A DNA stretch of 64,000 nucleotides from Sphaerotilus hippei (GTDB taxonomy: Bacteria > Pseudomonadota > Gammaproteobacteria > Burkholderiales > Burkholderiaceae_C), in the NCBI RefSeq assembly GCF_003201595.1, contig NZ_QJJS01000020.1, positions 18,316-82,315 of the forward strand. The letters run 5' to 3'. Position numbers and translations under genes: made by a program. This document shows, piece by piece, positions 8,919 to 17,984 of this stretch (position 1 is the stretch's first letter; every line of letters starts with the position of its first letter). The notes beneath the pieces are model-generated. The model ran no database searches, was not told the DNA's origin, and saw only the letters and a program-made list of their open reading frames with translations.

Positions 8919-9406
8919 GCCGCGCCACGGCGATCCGGCACCGAATCCTGACGGTGCTGCTGCCGGCCCTGCTGCTGGCCGGGCCGCCGGGCGGCCCGCC
9001 GGCGCATGCCGCGGCGACGCCGCAGGGGGTGGTGGATCCCGATCGCCTGCACGCCCTCACCGCCGAGCTGCGCTGCCTGGTCTGCCAGAACGAGAGCCTG
9101 GCCGATTCCACCGCCCCGCTGGCCCTGGACCTCAAGCGCGAGATCAGCGCCCGCATGGCCGCGGGCGACAGCGACGCCCAGATCCTCGACTTCCTGGTCG
9201 AGCGCTACGGCGACTTCGTCACCTACCGGCCACCGCTGGCCCCGCGCACACTGGTGCTCTGGCTCGGCCCGCTGGTGCTGCTGCTCGCCGGGGCCGTCGT
9301 GGTGCTGCGGCCGTCGCGCCGCACGACGGCCGGGCGCCGCCCCCCGTCCACCCCGTCGTCCGCCCCGGACCCCTCTTCATCGACCTCGTCGACCCCCCCG
9401 CCATGA
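8915..9406 (+). CDS. ccmH: CcmH, apocytochrome thiol oxidoreductase
   Basis: A 163-residue protein with a signal peptide (cleavage near AHA at 30-32), the diagnostic LRCLVCQNESLADS motif (Cys54, Cys57) and a C-terminal membrane helix near residues 110-128. A Ser/Pro/Thr-rich tail follows. This is the short CcmH form; the TPR half is encoded separately by the next gene, which it overlaps by four bases. Confidence 0.94.
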   Translation: MSRATAIRHRILTVLLPALLLAGPPGGPPAHAAATPQGVVDPDRLHALTAELRCLVCQNESLADSTAPLALDLKREISARMAAGDSDAQILDFLVERYGDFVTYRPPLAPRTLVLWLGPLVLLLAGAVVVLRPSRRTTAGRRPPSTPSSAPDPSSSTSSTPPP

Positions 9407-10104
9407 CCACCCTGCCTTCGATGCCCGACTGGCTGCTGCCCTTTCTCGTCACGGCCGCGGGGCTGGCGGCCGCCTTCAGTGCCAGCCTGGTCTGGGCCGC
9501 CGGGCGTGCACCGGTGCCCCGCTGGCGCACGGCGCTGCTGTGGGCCGGCGCGCCGCTGGCCCTGGTCACGCTCTACGCCACGCTGGGCCACCCGCGGGCG
9601 CTGGATGCGCTGGAGCGCCAGCCGGGCCAGGCCGAACAGGTCGAGGCCATGGTCACCCGCCTGGCCGAGCGCCTGCGCCAGAACCCGGTCGACCCCGACG
9701 GCTGGCTGATGCTGGCACGCTCCTACAAGGTGATGGGCCGCCACGAGGAAGCCGCCCAGGCCTACGAGCAGGCGGGCGACCGCGCGATGGCCGATGCCGA
9801 CCTGCTGGCCGACTGGATCGAGGCGCGGGTGCTGGCCCGGGACCAGCACTTCGACGAGCGCAGCCGCACCCTGCTGGCCCGGGCGATGAGCCTGGCGCCG
9901 GCCCATCCGGGCGTGCTGATGATGCGTGGCCTGGCCGCCCTCGACCGCGGCGACCGCGCCGCCGCCCGCGACAGCTTCGTGCAGCTGCGCGCGCTCTTCC
10001 CGGAAGGCAGCCCGGACCGCGCGGCCCTGGACGATGCCCTGGCCCGGCTCGACCGCGGCCAGGACCCGCGCCGCGGCGAGACCGCCGGCACCGCCGATCG
10101 TTGA
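9403..10104 (+). CDS. ccmI: CcmI, TPR-containing cytochrome c maturation protein
   Basis: A 233-residue protein with two N-terminal membrane helices followed by tetratricopeptide-like repeats (for example DGWLMLARSYKVMGRHEEAAQAYEQA, quoted as DGWLMLARSY and GRHEEAAQAYEQA). CcmI presents apocytochrome c to the CcmF/H heme ligation complex. It is the last ccm gene and overlaps ccmH by four bases. Confidence 0.88.
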   Translation: MTTLPSMPDWLLPFLVTAAGLAAAFSASLVWAAGRAPVPRWRTALLWAGAPLALVTLYATLGHPRALDALERQPGQAEQVEAMVTRLAERLRQNPVDPDGWLMLARSYKVMGRHEEAAQAYEQAGDRAMADADLLADWIEARVLARDQHFDERSRTLLARAMSLAPAHPGVLMMRGLAALDRGDRAAARDSFVQLRALFPEGSPDRAALDDALARLDRGQDPRRGETAGTADR

Positions 10105-10137
10105 CCGTTGACCCGGTCGCCAACCACCGCACACCCC

Positions 10138-10662
10138 ATGGATCCACGCCGCCGATCGTTCCTGCGCGGGGCCCTGCGCGAAGCCACGGCCGCCGCGCCG
10201 CCGCCCGCCCCGCCCCGCCCGCCCTGGGCGCTGACCCCCGATGCACGGTTCACCGAGCGCTGCACCCGCTGCGGCGACTGCAGCCGCGCCTGCCCCGTGC
10301 AGCTGATCCACCCCGGTGACGGCGGTTTCCCGCGCATCGACTTCCAGGCCCGCGGCTGCGACGAATGTGGCGCCTGCAGCCGCGCCTGCCCGACCGGGGC
10401 GATCGCGCCGGCGGGCAGCGTGCCCGCCTTCGTGTGGCGGGTGGAGGTGGATCGCCAGCGCTGCCTCGGCGAGCGCCAGGTGGAATGCCGCATCTGCGCC
10501 GAAGCCTGCGACACGGGCGCGCTGCGCTGCGTGCCGGCGCTGGGCGGCATCAGCCGCCTGAGGCTGGACACCGAGGCCTGCACCGGCTGCGGCGCCTGCG
10601 TGGCGCCCTGCCCGGTCCAGGCGCTGTCGATGGTGGCACCCGCCGCGGCCCCCGACCGCTGA
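10138..10662 (+). CDS. napF: NapF, cytoplasmic ferredoxin-type Nap accessory protein
   Basis: A 174-residue ferredoxin with four cysteine clusters: CTRCGDCSRAC (42-52), CDECGACSRAC (74-84), CRICAEAC (117-124) and CTGCGACVAPC (148-158). NapF is thought to help mature cytoplasmic NapA before Tat export. It is unusual here in sitting at the end of the ccm operon, about 7 kb from napDA and on the opposite strand. The ATG at 10138 is preferred over the upstream TTG because it aligns with the usual NapF N-terminus. Confidence 0.9.
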   Translation: MDPRRRSFLRGALREATAAAPPPAPPRPPWALTPDARFTERCTRCGDCSRACPVQLIHPGDGGFPRIDFQARGCDECGACSRACPTGAIAPAGSVPAFVWRVEVDRQRCLGERQVECRICAEACDTGALRCVPALGGISRLRLDTEACTGCGACVAPCPVQALSMVAPAAAPDR

Positions 10663-10677
10663 CCCGCCCGAGACCCG

Positions 10678-11346
10678 ATGCCCCATCCCACCTCACCCGC
10701 CACCTCATCCCCTGCCGCGGCCGCCGCTCCCGACGACCCCGCGGCGCTGCCCGCGCTGTGCGACCAGCTGATCCACGGCCGCCAGCACATCGGCCCGCGC
10801 CACCTCGGCGAGCCGGCGCCCGATGCCCACGCGCTGGACGCCATCCTGGCCGCCGCGGCCGCCGCCCCCGACCACGGCCGGCTGCAGCCCTGGCGCTTCA
10901 TCGTGCTGGGCGAGCGGGCCCGCCCGACGCTGGCGCAGGTGTTCGTCGACGCCCTGCTCGAGCGGGATCCGCAGGCCGGCACCGAGCAGCAGGACGACGC
11001 CCGGGAGAAGGCCGGCCGCAGCCCGGTGCTGATCCTGGCCATCGCCGACCTGCACGACGACGAGGCCGACGTGCCCGTGTTCGAGCAGCTGCTGTCATTG
11101 GGCTGCGCGGTGCAGAACCTGCTGCTGGCGGCCCGGGCGCGGGGCTACGACAGCGGGCTGTCGAGCGGCCGCGCGCTGCGCAGCCGGGTGCTGCGCCGCA
11201 CCTTCGCGCTGGGCGAGCACGAGCACGCCGTGTGTTTCATCAGCCTGGGCACCGCCCGGCGGCGCAAGCCCATGCGGGTCAGGCCGGAGGTGGATCGTTT
11301 CGTGACCCACTACGATGGGCCGGCGGACGGCAGCAGCACGCCGTGA
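10678..11346 (+). CDS. Nitroreductase family protein
   Basis: A 222-residue FMN-dependent nitroreductase fold. Visible family features are the early AAAPDHGRLQPWRF segment (FMN phosphate/ring contacts), LSLGCAVQNLLLAA, and the C-terminal FISLGTARRRKP. It resembles the YdjA/RutE-type minimal nitroreductases. The substrate is unknown. It starts 15 bases after napF and is probably cotranscribed with the ccm-napF block. Confidence 0.85.
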   Translation: MPHPTSPATSSPAAAAAPDDPAALPALCDQLIHGRQHIGPRHLGEPAPDAHALDAILAAAAAAPDHGRLQPWRFIVLGERARPTLAQVFVDALLERDPQAGTEQQDDAREKAGRSPVLILAIADLHDDEADVPVFEQLLSLGCAVQNLLLAARARGYDSGLSSGRALRSRVLRRTFALGEHEHAVCFISLGTARRRKPMRVRPEVDRFVTHYDGPADGSSTP

Positions 11347-11374
11347 TCCGCGACGATCCGCCAGGAGGAATGCC

Positions 11375-11713
11375 ATGTCCCTGCGTCACGCCCGTGCCGG
11401 CGAGCCCGTCGAGGTGCTTGCACCGGGCCCCGAGCCCGCCCTCAGCCCCTCGGTCGCGCTGTTCAAGTCGCGTGACCTCGAGGTGATCCGCCTGGTGCTG
11501 CCCCAGGGCAGGACCATGCCGGCCCACCAGGTGGCGGGGGACCTGACGCTGCACTGCCTGGACGGCGAGCTCGAGGTCAGCACCGGCGACCGGCCGACCG
11601 TGCTGCGCCGCGGCCAGCTGATGTACCTGCCGGGCGGGCAGGTCCACCGGGTGCTCGCGCTCCAGCCCAGCTGCGCGCTGCTGACCATCGCCCTGCTGGC
11701 GCCTGCGGCCTGA
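11375..11713 (+). CDS. Cupin-domain protein
   Basis: A 112-residue single-cupin protein. Family features include PAHQVAGDLTLHCLDGELEV and YLPGGQVHRVLAL, which carry histidines at metal-ligand positions. The ATG is preceded by an excellent AGGAGG. It ends the plus-strand run and converges on napC. Its function is not known; a small-molecule-binding or redox-stress role would be a guess. Confidence 0.78.
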   Translation: MSLRHARAGEPVEVLAPGPEPALSPSVALFKSRDLEVIRLVLPQGRTMPAHQVAGDLTLHCLDGELEVSTGDRPTVLRRGQLMYLPGGQVHRVLALQPSCALLTIALLAPAA

Positions 11714-11758
11714 ATCCGCCCCACCCGCAGGACGTGGCGGGCACCACCCACAACGCAC

Positions 11759-11792
11759 AGGGCTCCAGACCGCCTCGGCAGCCTGGAGCCCT
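11759..11792. terminator. Hairpin between convergent cupin gene and napC
   Basis: A perfect 10-bp stem (AGGGCTCCAG / CTGGAGCCCT) with a 14-nt loop lies in the 108-bp gap between two converging genes. There is no U-tract, so bidirectional termination is inferred from position. Confidence 0.55.
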
Positions 11793-11821
11793 GCGGCCCT
11801 CGGGCGGGTGCGACCCCGGGA

Positions 11822-12520
11822 TCAGCTCGATGCGGCCCGCTCCGCCCGGACCGCCTCTTCACGCGGATTCACCACGCCGGGGCTGGTCGGATCGGCCGGC
11901 GCGACCTTGGGTGCACCGATGTGCTGCTCGACGGACGGCAGCGTGTGGGCGATGCCCTTGTGGCAGTCGATGCAGGTCTTGCCCTCGTTGAAGGCCTGCT
12001 GGTGGGTGGCCGAGCTGCGCTGGTTCTGCTCGGCATAGTCCATCGACTCGAAGTGGTGGCAGTTGCGGCACTCGCGGCTGTCGGTGCGCTTCATGCGGTC
12101 CCACTCGTGCTGGGCCAGTTCGGCGCGCTTGGCGTTGAACTTCTCCGGCGTGTCGATCGTGCCCAGGATCTTGTGCAGCACCTCGTTGCTCGCCTGGATC
12201 TTGCGGATCATCTTGTGGCCCCATTCCTTGGGCACGTGGCAATCCGGACAGGTGGCGCGCACGCCGGTGCGGTTCTGGTAGTGGATGGTGTTGCGGTACT
12301 CGGCGTAGACGTTGTCCTTCATCTCGTGGCACGAGATGCAGAACTCCTCGCGGTTGGTCCATTCCATCGCGGTGTTGAAGCCGCCCCAGAACAGGATGCC
12401 GGCCACGAAGGCGCTGGACAGGATGGCGAAGCGGCGGGTCATCACCGCCGCCAGGACACGGCGGATCAGGCCGGGCCGGGCGGCCGGTGCGGCCGCTTCC
12501 TTGTGCTGGTCGTCACTCAT
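11822..12520 (-). CDS. napC: NapC, tetraheme quinol dehydrogenase
   Basis: A 232-residue NapC/NirT family protein: an N-terminal membrane anchor (about 31-52) and four CxxCH heme sites at 61 (CISCH), 91 (CPDCH), 151 (CRNCH) and 183 (CIDCH). It oxidises ubiquinol and reduces NapB in the periplasm. It is the last gene of the napDAGHBC run. The C-terminal 30 residues are a Pro/Ala/Glu-rich tail. Confidence 0.95.
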   Translation of the reverse strand: MSDDQHKEAAAPAARPGLIRRVLAAVMTRRFAILSSAFVAGILFWGGFNTAMEWTNREEFCISCHEMKDNVYAEYRNTIHYQNRTGVRATCPDCHVPKEWGHKMIRKIQASNEVLHKILGTIDTPEKFNAKRAELAQHEWDRMKRTDSRECRNCHHFESMDYAEQNQRSSATHQQAFNEGKTCIDCHKGIAHTLPSVEQHIGAPKVAPADPTSPGVVNPREEAVRAERAASS

Positions 12521-12538
12521 TGGAAGTCTCCTCGGGCC

Positions 12539-13012
12539 TCACTGCAGACCGCGCGCACGCTGGAAGGTGTTGTCCACCAGCGGCTTGGCATCGGTCTGCG
12601 GCACATGGCACTGGGTGCAGAAATAGCGCCGCGGACTGATGTTGTCGAGCTCCTGGCCATCGCGGGTCCTGAAATGGGTCACGCTGACCTTGGTGGCCCC
12701 GCTGGCCTTGGTCTTCTGCCACGCATGGCAGTCCATGCACTTGTTGTAGTTGCGCGTGATCTGGTAGCCCGACACGGTGTGCGGAATCAGCGGCGGCTGC
12801 TGCACGAAGTCCCGGTCGGCCGGACCGTGGTCACGCTCCTGGCGGTTGCCCGCCGGCGGGTTGTCCTGGTTCAGCGGCGTGCCCCCGCGCAGGCCTTGCA
12901 GTTTCACCGGCGCGCTGGCGGCGGCATCGGCTGCGTGGGCCGGGCCCACGCCCACCCACACCAGCGCGCCCGCGAGCACGCACTTGGCCAGGTTGTTCAG
13001 CAGGGTTCTCAT
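12539..13012 (-). CDS. napB: NapB, diheme cytochrome c of periplasmic nitrate reductase
   Basis: A 157-residue exported diheme cytochrome. A signal peptide ends near PAHA (25-28). Heme sites are CMDCH at 92-96 and CTQCH at 132-136, with the conserved PPLIPHTV and SVTHF segments. It passes electrons from NapC to NapA. Its ATG overlaps the napH stop by one base. Confidence 0.95.
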   Translation of the reverse strand: MRTLLNNLAKCVLAGALVWVGVGPAHAADAAASAPVKLQGLRGGTPLNQDNPPAGNRQERDHGPADRDFVQQPPLIPHTVSGYQITRNYNKCMDCHAWQKTKASGATKVSVTHFRTRDGQELDNISPRRYFCTQCHVPQTDAKPLVDNTFQRARGLQ

Positions 13013-13929
13013 CAGTCTCTCCGGGTATCGTATCGATGGGTCAAGGTGAAGACATCCGGGCCGCAGACATCGATGCAGCGGCCACAGTTGGTGCAGGCGG
13101 CGTCGGTGATGACCGGCCCCACCCCACCCTTGCCCTTGAGCGCGATGGGAATCACCTGCGGCTCGGGACAAACGGCATAACAGTCGGCGCAGTCGGTGCA
13201 GCGGCTGCCGTGGCGTGCACTCACGCGCAGCAGGGCACCGTGGCCGATCAGCGAATACATCGCGCCCATCGGGCAGAGGTGGCCGCACCAGCCCCTCGGG
13301 GCGACCAGCAGGTCGAAGCAGAAGACGGCGGCGGTGATGCCCCAGGCCAGGCCGCCCCCGAAGATCAGCGCCCGCTGCGTCATCGACACCGGGTTGACGG
13401 TCTCCCAGACGGTGTAGCCGCTCCAGGCGCTGGCGATCAGCACCGCGCCGAGCAGCCAGTGGCGCAGATCGCCCCGCGGGGCACGGCCGGTGCCGATGTT
13501 CAGGCGCCGGCGCAGCCAGGCGGCCGTGTCGGTGACGGCGTTGACGGGGCAGACCCAGCTGCAGAACAGCCGGCCGCCGGCCAGCGCGTAGAAGGCGATC
13601 ACGAGGCCCGCGCCGATCAGCGCGCTGGCCTCGGGCAGGTGGCGGGTGGCCAGCACCTGGGCCAGCACGAACGGATCGGTCAGCGGCAGCACCCCCAGCG
13701 TCAGGCTGGAGGCCAGGTTGCCCTTGACCAGCCAGACGCCGGCCAGCGGCCCGAGCAGGAACAGCGTCAGCAGCCCGAGCTGGGTCAGCCGGCGCAGCAG
13801 CAGGAAACGGTGGGCCCGCCACCAGCCCTTGGTGGCCACGGCCTCGCGCCCGGGCCGGCGCGCCACGGGCGCACGCCGGGGCGCGCCGGCCCGGGGCTCG
13901 GCGGATCCCATCGGCGGGAGCGGGCTCAT
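13012..13929 (-). CDS. napH: NapH, membrane ferredoxin quinol dehydrogenase subunit
   Basis: A 305-residue membrane protein with four helices, the membrane-proximal CSWVCP and CGHLCP motifs, and two C-terminal ferredoxin clusters, [14 protein letters not shown] and [14 protein letters not shown]. With NapG it forms an alternative quinol-oxidising route to NapA. It overlaps napG by four bases and napB by one. Confidence 0.94.
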   Translation of the reverse strand: MSPLPPMGSAEPRAGAPRRAPVARRPGREAVATKGWWRAHRFLLLRRLTQLGLLTLFLLGPLAGVWLVKGNLASSLTLGVLPLTDPFVLAQVLATRHLPEASALIGAGLVIAFYALAGGRLFCSWVCPVNAVTDTAAWLRRRLNIGTGRAPRGDLRHWLLGAVLIASAWSGYTVWETVNPVSMTQRALIFGGGLAWGITAAVFCFDLLVAPRGWCGHLCPMGAMYSLIGHGALLRVSARHGSRCTDCADCYAVCPEPQVIPIALKGKGGVGPVITDAACTNCGRCIDVCGPDVFTLTHRYDTRRD

Positions 13930-14747
13930 CGGCCGACCCCCGAGGCCGCAGGCACCGACGGGGACGGGCCGGCATACGGCTCGGCCCCCGAGCGCAGCGG
14001 CACCAGGTCGCCCGGCACCGCGTGCTCGGGCAGGGTCTGGGTCGGCTGCTCAAAACGGGGCCGGCCCGCCTGGTTGCCGGCGTCCCAGCCCTTGCGGTAG
14101 TGGTGGCCCAGCTCGCCCCGGGCGATGGCCGCGGGCAGCACCTTGATCGCCGCCTGCTCCAGCACGCAGCTCTTCTCGCACATGCCGCAGCCGGTGCAGG
14201 CCTCGGCATGCACCGTGGGCAGCAGCATCGCGTGGCGGTCGCTGCGCGGGTTGCTGACCTTCTCCAGCGTGATGGCCTGATCGATCACCGGGCAGACGCG
14301 GTAGCAGACGTCGCAGCGCAGGCCGAGGAAATTGAGGCAGTTCTCCTGGTCGATCAGCACCGCCACGCCCATCCGGGCCTGGGTGATGTCGGTCAGCGCC
14401 GGGTCGAGCGCACCGGTCGGACAGGCCTTCACGCAAGGCAGGTCCTCGCACATCTCGCAGGGGATCTCGCGGGCGACAAAGTAAGGGGTGCCGATGGACA
14501 CGTCCGCCGCCAGTCCGTCGCCCCAGCGGCTGAGCTTGAGGTTCTGCGGCGGGCAGTCGCGCACGCACAGCCCGCAGCGCACGCAGGCCCCGAGGAAGTC
14601 GGCCTCGGCCAGCGCCCCGGGCGGTCGCAGCGCCTGGGCCGGACGCGCGAGCGCCGGCCGGCCGGCCAGCGTCGCCCCGCCGGCGATCAGGCCGGCGGTG
14701 GTGGCGCTGGCAGCGCCTTGCAGCAGTTGACGGCGGTTCAGGTCCAC
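13926..14747 (-). CDS. napG: NapG, periplasmic ferredoxin-type protein
   Basis: A 273-residue Tat-exported ferredoxin: an N-terminal NRRQLLQG signal and four cysteine clusters ([43 protein letters not shown]). It pairs with NapH in electron delivery to NapA. The start is GTG and no clear Shine-Dalgarno sequence is seen. A 113-bp gap separates it from napA. The C-terminal 45 residues are Pro-rich and variable. Confidence 0.92.
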   Translation of the reverse strand: MDLNRRQLLQGAASATTAGLIAGGATLAGRPALARPAQALRPPGALAEADFLGACVRCGLCVRDCPPQNLKLSRWGDGLAADVSIGTPYFVAREIPCEMCEDLPCVKACPTGALDPALTDITQARMGVAVLIDQENCLNFLGLRCDVCYRVCPVIDQAITLEKVSNPRSDRHAMLLPTVHAEACTGCGMCEKSCVLEQAAIKVLPAAIARGELGHHYRKGWDAGNQAGRPRFEQPTQTLPEHAVPGDLVPLRSGAEPYAGPSPSVPAASGVGR

Positions 14748-14782
14748 GAGGAGCGTCGCAGGGAGTGTTCAGCCGGCACACA

Positions 14783-14810
14783 CCGTGGATCCGGCGCGGC
14801 CGGTCCACGG
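14783..14810. repeat. Imperfect inverted repeat between napA and napG
   Basis: Two arms of about 13 nt (CCGTGGATCCGGC and GGCCGGTCCACGG) can pair with one or two mismatches. It may be an mRNA processing or attenuation hairpin between the large napA cistron and the electron-transfer genes; that role is inferred. Confidence 0.4.
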
Positions 14811-14860
14811 GTGCAGCCCCGTCGAGGGGGCGCGGCATGAGCCGTTTCGGGGGTGGGTCT

Positions 14861-17413
14861 TCAAGCCCGCACGACCTTGATCGCGCACTTCTTGAAGTCG
14901 GTTTCCTTGCTGATCGGGCAGGTGGCGTCCAGCGTCAGCTTGTTGACCAGCCGGCCCTCGTCGAAGAAGGGCACGAAGACCAGGCCACGCGGCACCTTGT
15001 TGCGGCCCTTGGTCTCGACGGCCAGCTCGATCTCGCCCCGACGCGAGATCGCCTTGACCTTCATGCCGCGCTGCAGCCCACGGTCCTTGGCATCGTCCGG
15101 ATGCATGAACAGCACGGCCTCGGGCACGGCACGGTGCAGCTCGGGCACACGCCGCGTCATCGAGCCGGTGTGCCAGTGCTCGAGCACGCGGCCGGTGCAC
15201 AGCCACAGGTCGTATTCCTTGTCCGGGCTCTCGGCCGCCGGCTGGTAGGGCAGCGCGAAGATCACCGCCTTGCCGTCCTTGTGGCCGTAGAACTTCACGC
15301 CCTCGCCCTTCTTGACGTAGGGGTCGTAGCCTTCGCGGAAGCGCCACAGCGTCTCCTTGCCGTCGACCACCGGCCAACGCAGGCCGCGCACCTCGTGGTA
15401 GACGTCGAAGGGCGCCAGGTCGTGGCCATGGCCACGACCGAACTCGGCGTACTCCTCGAACAGGCCCTTCTGCACGTAGAAGCCGAAGGCCTTCGACTCG
15501 TCGTTCGTGTAGTCCTTGATGTACTTGGCGTTGACCTTGGTCAGGTCGGCCAGCGGGTACCTGTTGACCTTGCCGTTCTTGAACAGCACGTCGAACATCG
15601 TCTTGCCCTTGAGCTCGGGCTTCTTGGCGATCAGCTCGGCCGGCCAGACCTCCTCGATCTTGAAGCGCTTGGCGAACTCCATCATCTGCCACAGGTCGGA
15701 GCGGGCCTGGCCCGGTGCGCTGACCTGCTGGCGCCAGACCTGGGTGCGGCGCTCGGCATTGCCGAAGGCGCCTTCCTTCTCGACCCACATCGCGGCCGGC
15801 AGGATCAGGTCGGCGGCCATCGCCGACACCGTCGGGTAAGGATCGCTCACGACCACGAAGGCCTTGGGATTGCGCCAGCCCGGCAGGATCTCGCCGTTGA
15901 TGTTGGGCCCGGCCTGCATGTTGTTGTTGGTCGTGACCCAGTAGCACTTGAGCTTGCCGTCCTTCAGCGCCCGGCTCTGGGCCACCGCGTGCAGGCCGAC
16001 CTTGTCGGGGATGGTGCCCTCAGGCAGGCCCCAGATCTCCTCGGCATGGTGGCGGTGCTCGGGGTTGGTCACGACCATGTCGGCCGGCAGGCGATGAGCG
16101 AAGGTGCCGACCTCGCGTGCGGTGCCGCAGGCGCTGGGCTGGCCGGTCAGGCTGAACGGACCGCTGCCCGGCGTGCTGATCTTGCCGGTCAGCAGGTGGA
16201 TGTTGTAGACCATGTTGTTGGCCCACGTGCCCCGGGTGTGCTGGTTGAAGCCCATGGTCCAGAAGGACACGACCTTGACCTTCGGATCGGCATAGAGCTC
16301 GGCCAGCGCCTTGAGCTTCTCGACCGGCACGCCGCTGATCTCGCTGACCTTCTCGGCCGTGTACTCGCTGACGAACCTGGCGTATTCCTCGAAGCCGATC
16401 GGCGTCGAGTCGTTCGGGTTGCCCTTGGGCTTGCCGTCGGCACCGGGATAGCCGTTGCTGGTGGCATCCTTCTCGAGGGCGTGCACCGGCCGCAGGCCGT
16501 AGCCGATGTCGGTGGCGCCCTTCTTGAAGTTGATGTTCCTCTTCACGAACTCGGTGTTCACCTTCTTGTTCGTGATGATGTAGTTGGCGATGTAGTTCAG
16601 GATCGCCAGGTCGGTCTGCGGCTTGAAGATCAGGCCCTGGTCGGCCAGGTCGAAGCTGCGGTGCTCGTAGGTCGACAGCACCGCCACCTTGACGTGCGGG
16701 TTGCTGAGGCGGCGGTCGGTGATGCGGCTCCACAGGATCGGGTGCATCTCGGCCATGTTGCTGCCCCACAGCACGAAGGCGTCGGACTGCTCGATGTCGT
16801 CGTAGCAGCCCATCGGCTCGTCGATGCCGAAGGTGCGCATGAACCCGGTCACGGCGCTGGCCATGCAGTGGCGCGCGTTCGGATCGAGGTTGTTGGAGCG
16901 GAAGCCCGCCTTCCACAGCTTGACCGCGGCGTAGCCTTCCCACACCGTCCACTGGCCCGAGCCGAACATCGCGATGCCGTTGGGGCCATCGGTCTTGAGC
17001 GTCTCCTTCCACTTGGCGGCCATGGTGTCGAAGGCCTCGTCCCAGCTCACCGGCACGAACTCGCCTTCCTTGTCGTAGACGCCGTTCTTCTTGCGCAGCA
17101 GCGGCGTCTGCAGGCGGTCCTTGCCGTACATGATCTTGGACAGGAAGTAGCCCTTGATGCAGTTCAGGCCGCGGTTGACCGGCGCCTCGGGGTCACCCTG
17201 GGTGGCGACGACCTTGCCGTCCTGCACCCCGACCATGACCGCACAGCCGGTGCCGCAGAAGCGGCACGGCGCCTTGTCCCAGCGCACGGCGACATCGGCC
17301 GCGTTCTTCGGTGCGGCCTGGCCGGCCGCCTCGGCCACGATGGGGATGCCGGCAGCGGCCGCGGTGGCGACCAGAGCCTGGGACTTCAGGAAATCACGTC
17401 GGTGGGCTTGCAT
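14861..17413 (-). CDS. napA: NapA, periplasmic nitrate reductase catalytic subunit
   Basis: An 850-residue molybdopterin enzyme. A Tat signal HRRDFLK opens the protein. The [4Fe-4S] ligands are CRFCGTGC (Cys50, 53, 57) and GLNCIKG (Cys85). The molybdenum ligand cysteine is in [10 protein letters not shown] near residue 182. It reduces nitrate to nitrite in the periplasm. It lies 138 bp downstream of napD, and that spacer contains an FNR-like dyad, so a second promoter is possible. Confidence 0.97.
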   Translation of the reverse strand: MQAHRRDFLKSQALVATAAAAGIPIVAEAAGQAAPKNAADVAVRWDKAPCRFCGTGCAVMVGVQDGKVVATQGDPEAPVNRGLNCIKGYFLSKIMYGKDRLQTPLLRKKNGVYDKEGEFVPVSWDEAFDTMAAKWKETLKTDGPNGIAMFGSGQWTVWEGYAAVKLWKAGFRSNNLDPNARHCMASAVTGFMRTFGIDEPMGCYDDIEQSDAFVLWGSNMAEMHPILWSRITDRRLSNPHVKVAVLSTYEHRSFDLADQGLIFKPQTDLAILNYIANYIITNKKVNTEFVKRNINFKKGATDIGYGLRPVHALEKDATSNGYPGADGKPKGNPNDSTPIGFEEYARFVSEYTAEKVSEISGVPVEKLKALAELYADPKVKVVSFWTMGFNQHTRGTWANNMVYNIHLLTGKISTPGSGPFSLTGQPSACGTAREVGTFAHRLPADMVVTNPEHRHHAEEIWGLPEGTIPDKVGLHAVAQSRALKDGKLKCYWVTTNNNMQAGPNINGEILPGWRNPKAFVVVSDPYPTVSAMAADLILPAAMWVEKEGAFGNAERRTQVWRQQVSAPGQARSDLWQMMEFAKRFKIEEVWPAELIAKKPELKGKTMFDVLFKNGKVNRYPLADLTKVNAKYIKDYTNDESKAFGFYVQKGLFEEYAEFGRGHGHDLAPFDVYHEVRGLRWPVVDGKETLWRFREGYDPYVKKGEGVKFYGHKDGKAVIFALPYQPAAESPDKEYDLWLCTGRVLEHWHTGSMTRRVPELHRAVPEAVLFMHPDDAKDRGLQRGMKVKAISRRGEIELAVETKGRNKVPRGLVFVPFFDEGRLVNKLTLDATCPISKETDFKKCAIKVVRA

Positions 17414-17520
17414 TCGGGAGCTTTCTTCGTCCGGGCTCTCCCGCAGGACGGGTCTGCGCCAGGAGAGTGCGGGGGTTGGATGTCAGGACCCGATGCTGCG
17501 ATGCGGCAGCCCGGCTGTCC

Positions 17521-17534
17521 TTGAACTGGTTCAT
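17521..17534. promoter_or_regulatory. FNR/DNR-like dyad between napD and napA
   Basis: TTGAACTGGTTCAT is nearly identical to the nirS/nirE site; the 17 bases GTCCTTGAACTGGTTCA (17517-17533) are shared exactly with that site. It lies about 107 bp upstream of napA. An internal napA promoter is inferred. Confidence 0.5.
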
Positions 17535-17551
17535 CAAAAAGGCGGATCGCC

Positions 17552-17872
17552 TCAGCGGGCGGACATTTCCGCCAGGCTGGTGCGCCAGGTCTGGTAGTCG
17601 ATGCCATCGGAGCCCGCCGGCGCTGGCGACTCCTGGCCCGAGTACTCGTAGACCAGCGACAGGTTGAGCACCTCGGGCCACTGGGCGATGGTGGCCATCG
17701 TCGCGGCCGCGGTCACGGCCGTGCCGTCGACCTCGGCGTCCTCGATCAGGACCACCAGGCGCCCGTCGCCCGGATCGAGCGCGACATCGGTGCCGGGCCA
17801 TCCGGCCAGGCGTGCGGCCACGGCGGCGCTGTCTTCGCGGCGCATGCGGACCACGGTTCCCAGAATGCTCAT
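17552..17872 (-). CDS. napD: NapD, NapA signal-peptide chaperone
   Basis: A 106-residue protein of the NapD family. It binds the NapA Tat signal and delays export until cofactor insertion. The ferredoxin-like fold pattern is visible in ILGTVVRMR, DGRLVVLIED and EVLNLSLVYEYS. The C-terminal 25 residues are a low-complexity extension. It is the first gene of napDAGHBC; napE is absent and napF is elsewhere. Confidence 0.88.
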   Translation of the reverse strand: MSILGTVVRMRREDSAAVAARLAGWPGTDVALDPGDGRLVVLIEDAEVDGTAVTAAATMATIAQWPEVLNLSLVYEYSGQESPAPAGSDGIDYQTWRTSLAEMSAR

Positions 17873-17937
17873 GTTGTCTCCTGCGGCTGGAACTTCTTGC
17901 CGGGAGCGGACTGTGGTCTCATGCGGCCGACATGGGT

Positions 17938-17951
17938 TTGACTTGCATCAA
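17938..17951. promoter_or_regulatory. FNR/DNR-type box upstream of napD
   Basis: TTGACTTGCATCAA fits the TTGAY-N4-RTCAA consensus. It lies 66 bp before the napD start, in the 112-bp gap after nirN, so the nap operon can be induced separately from nir. Confidence 0.7.
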
Positions 17952-17984
17952 TCTGACGGTCGGGTCATATCGGTTCCGTCCAGC

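Noticed and set aside
14861..17413. Assimilatory or membrane (NarG) nitrate reductase
   Set aside because: Tat signal, length of 850 residues, Cys ligand at the molybdenum site and napDGHBC neighbours identify NapA.
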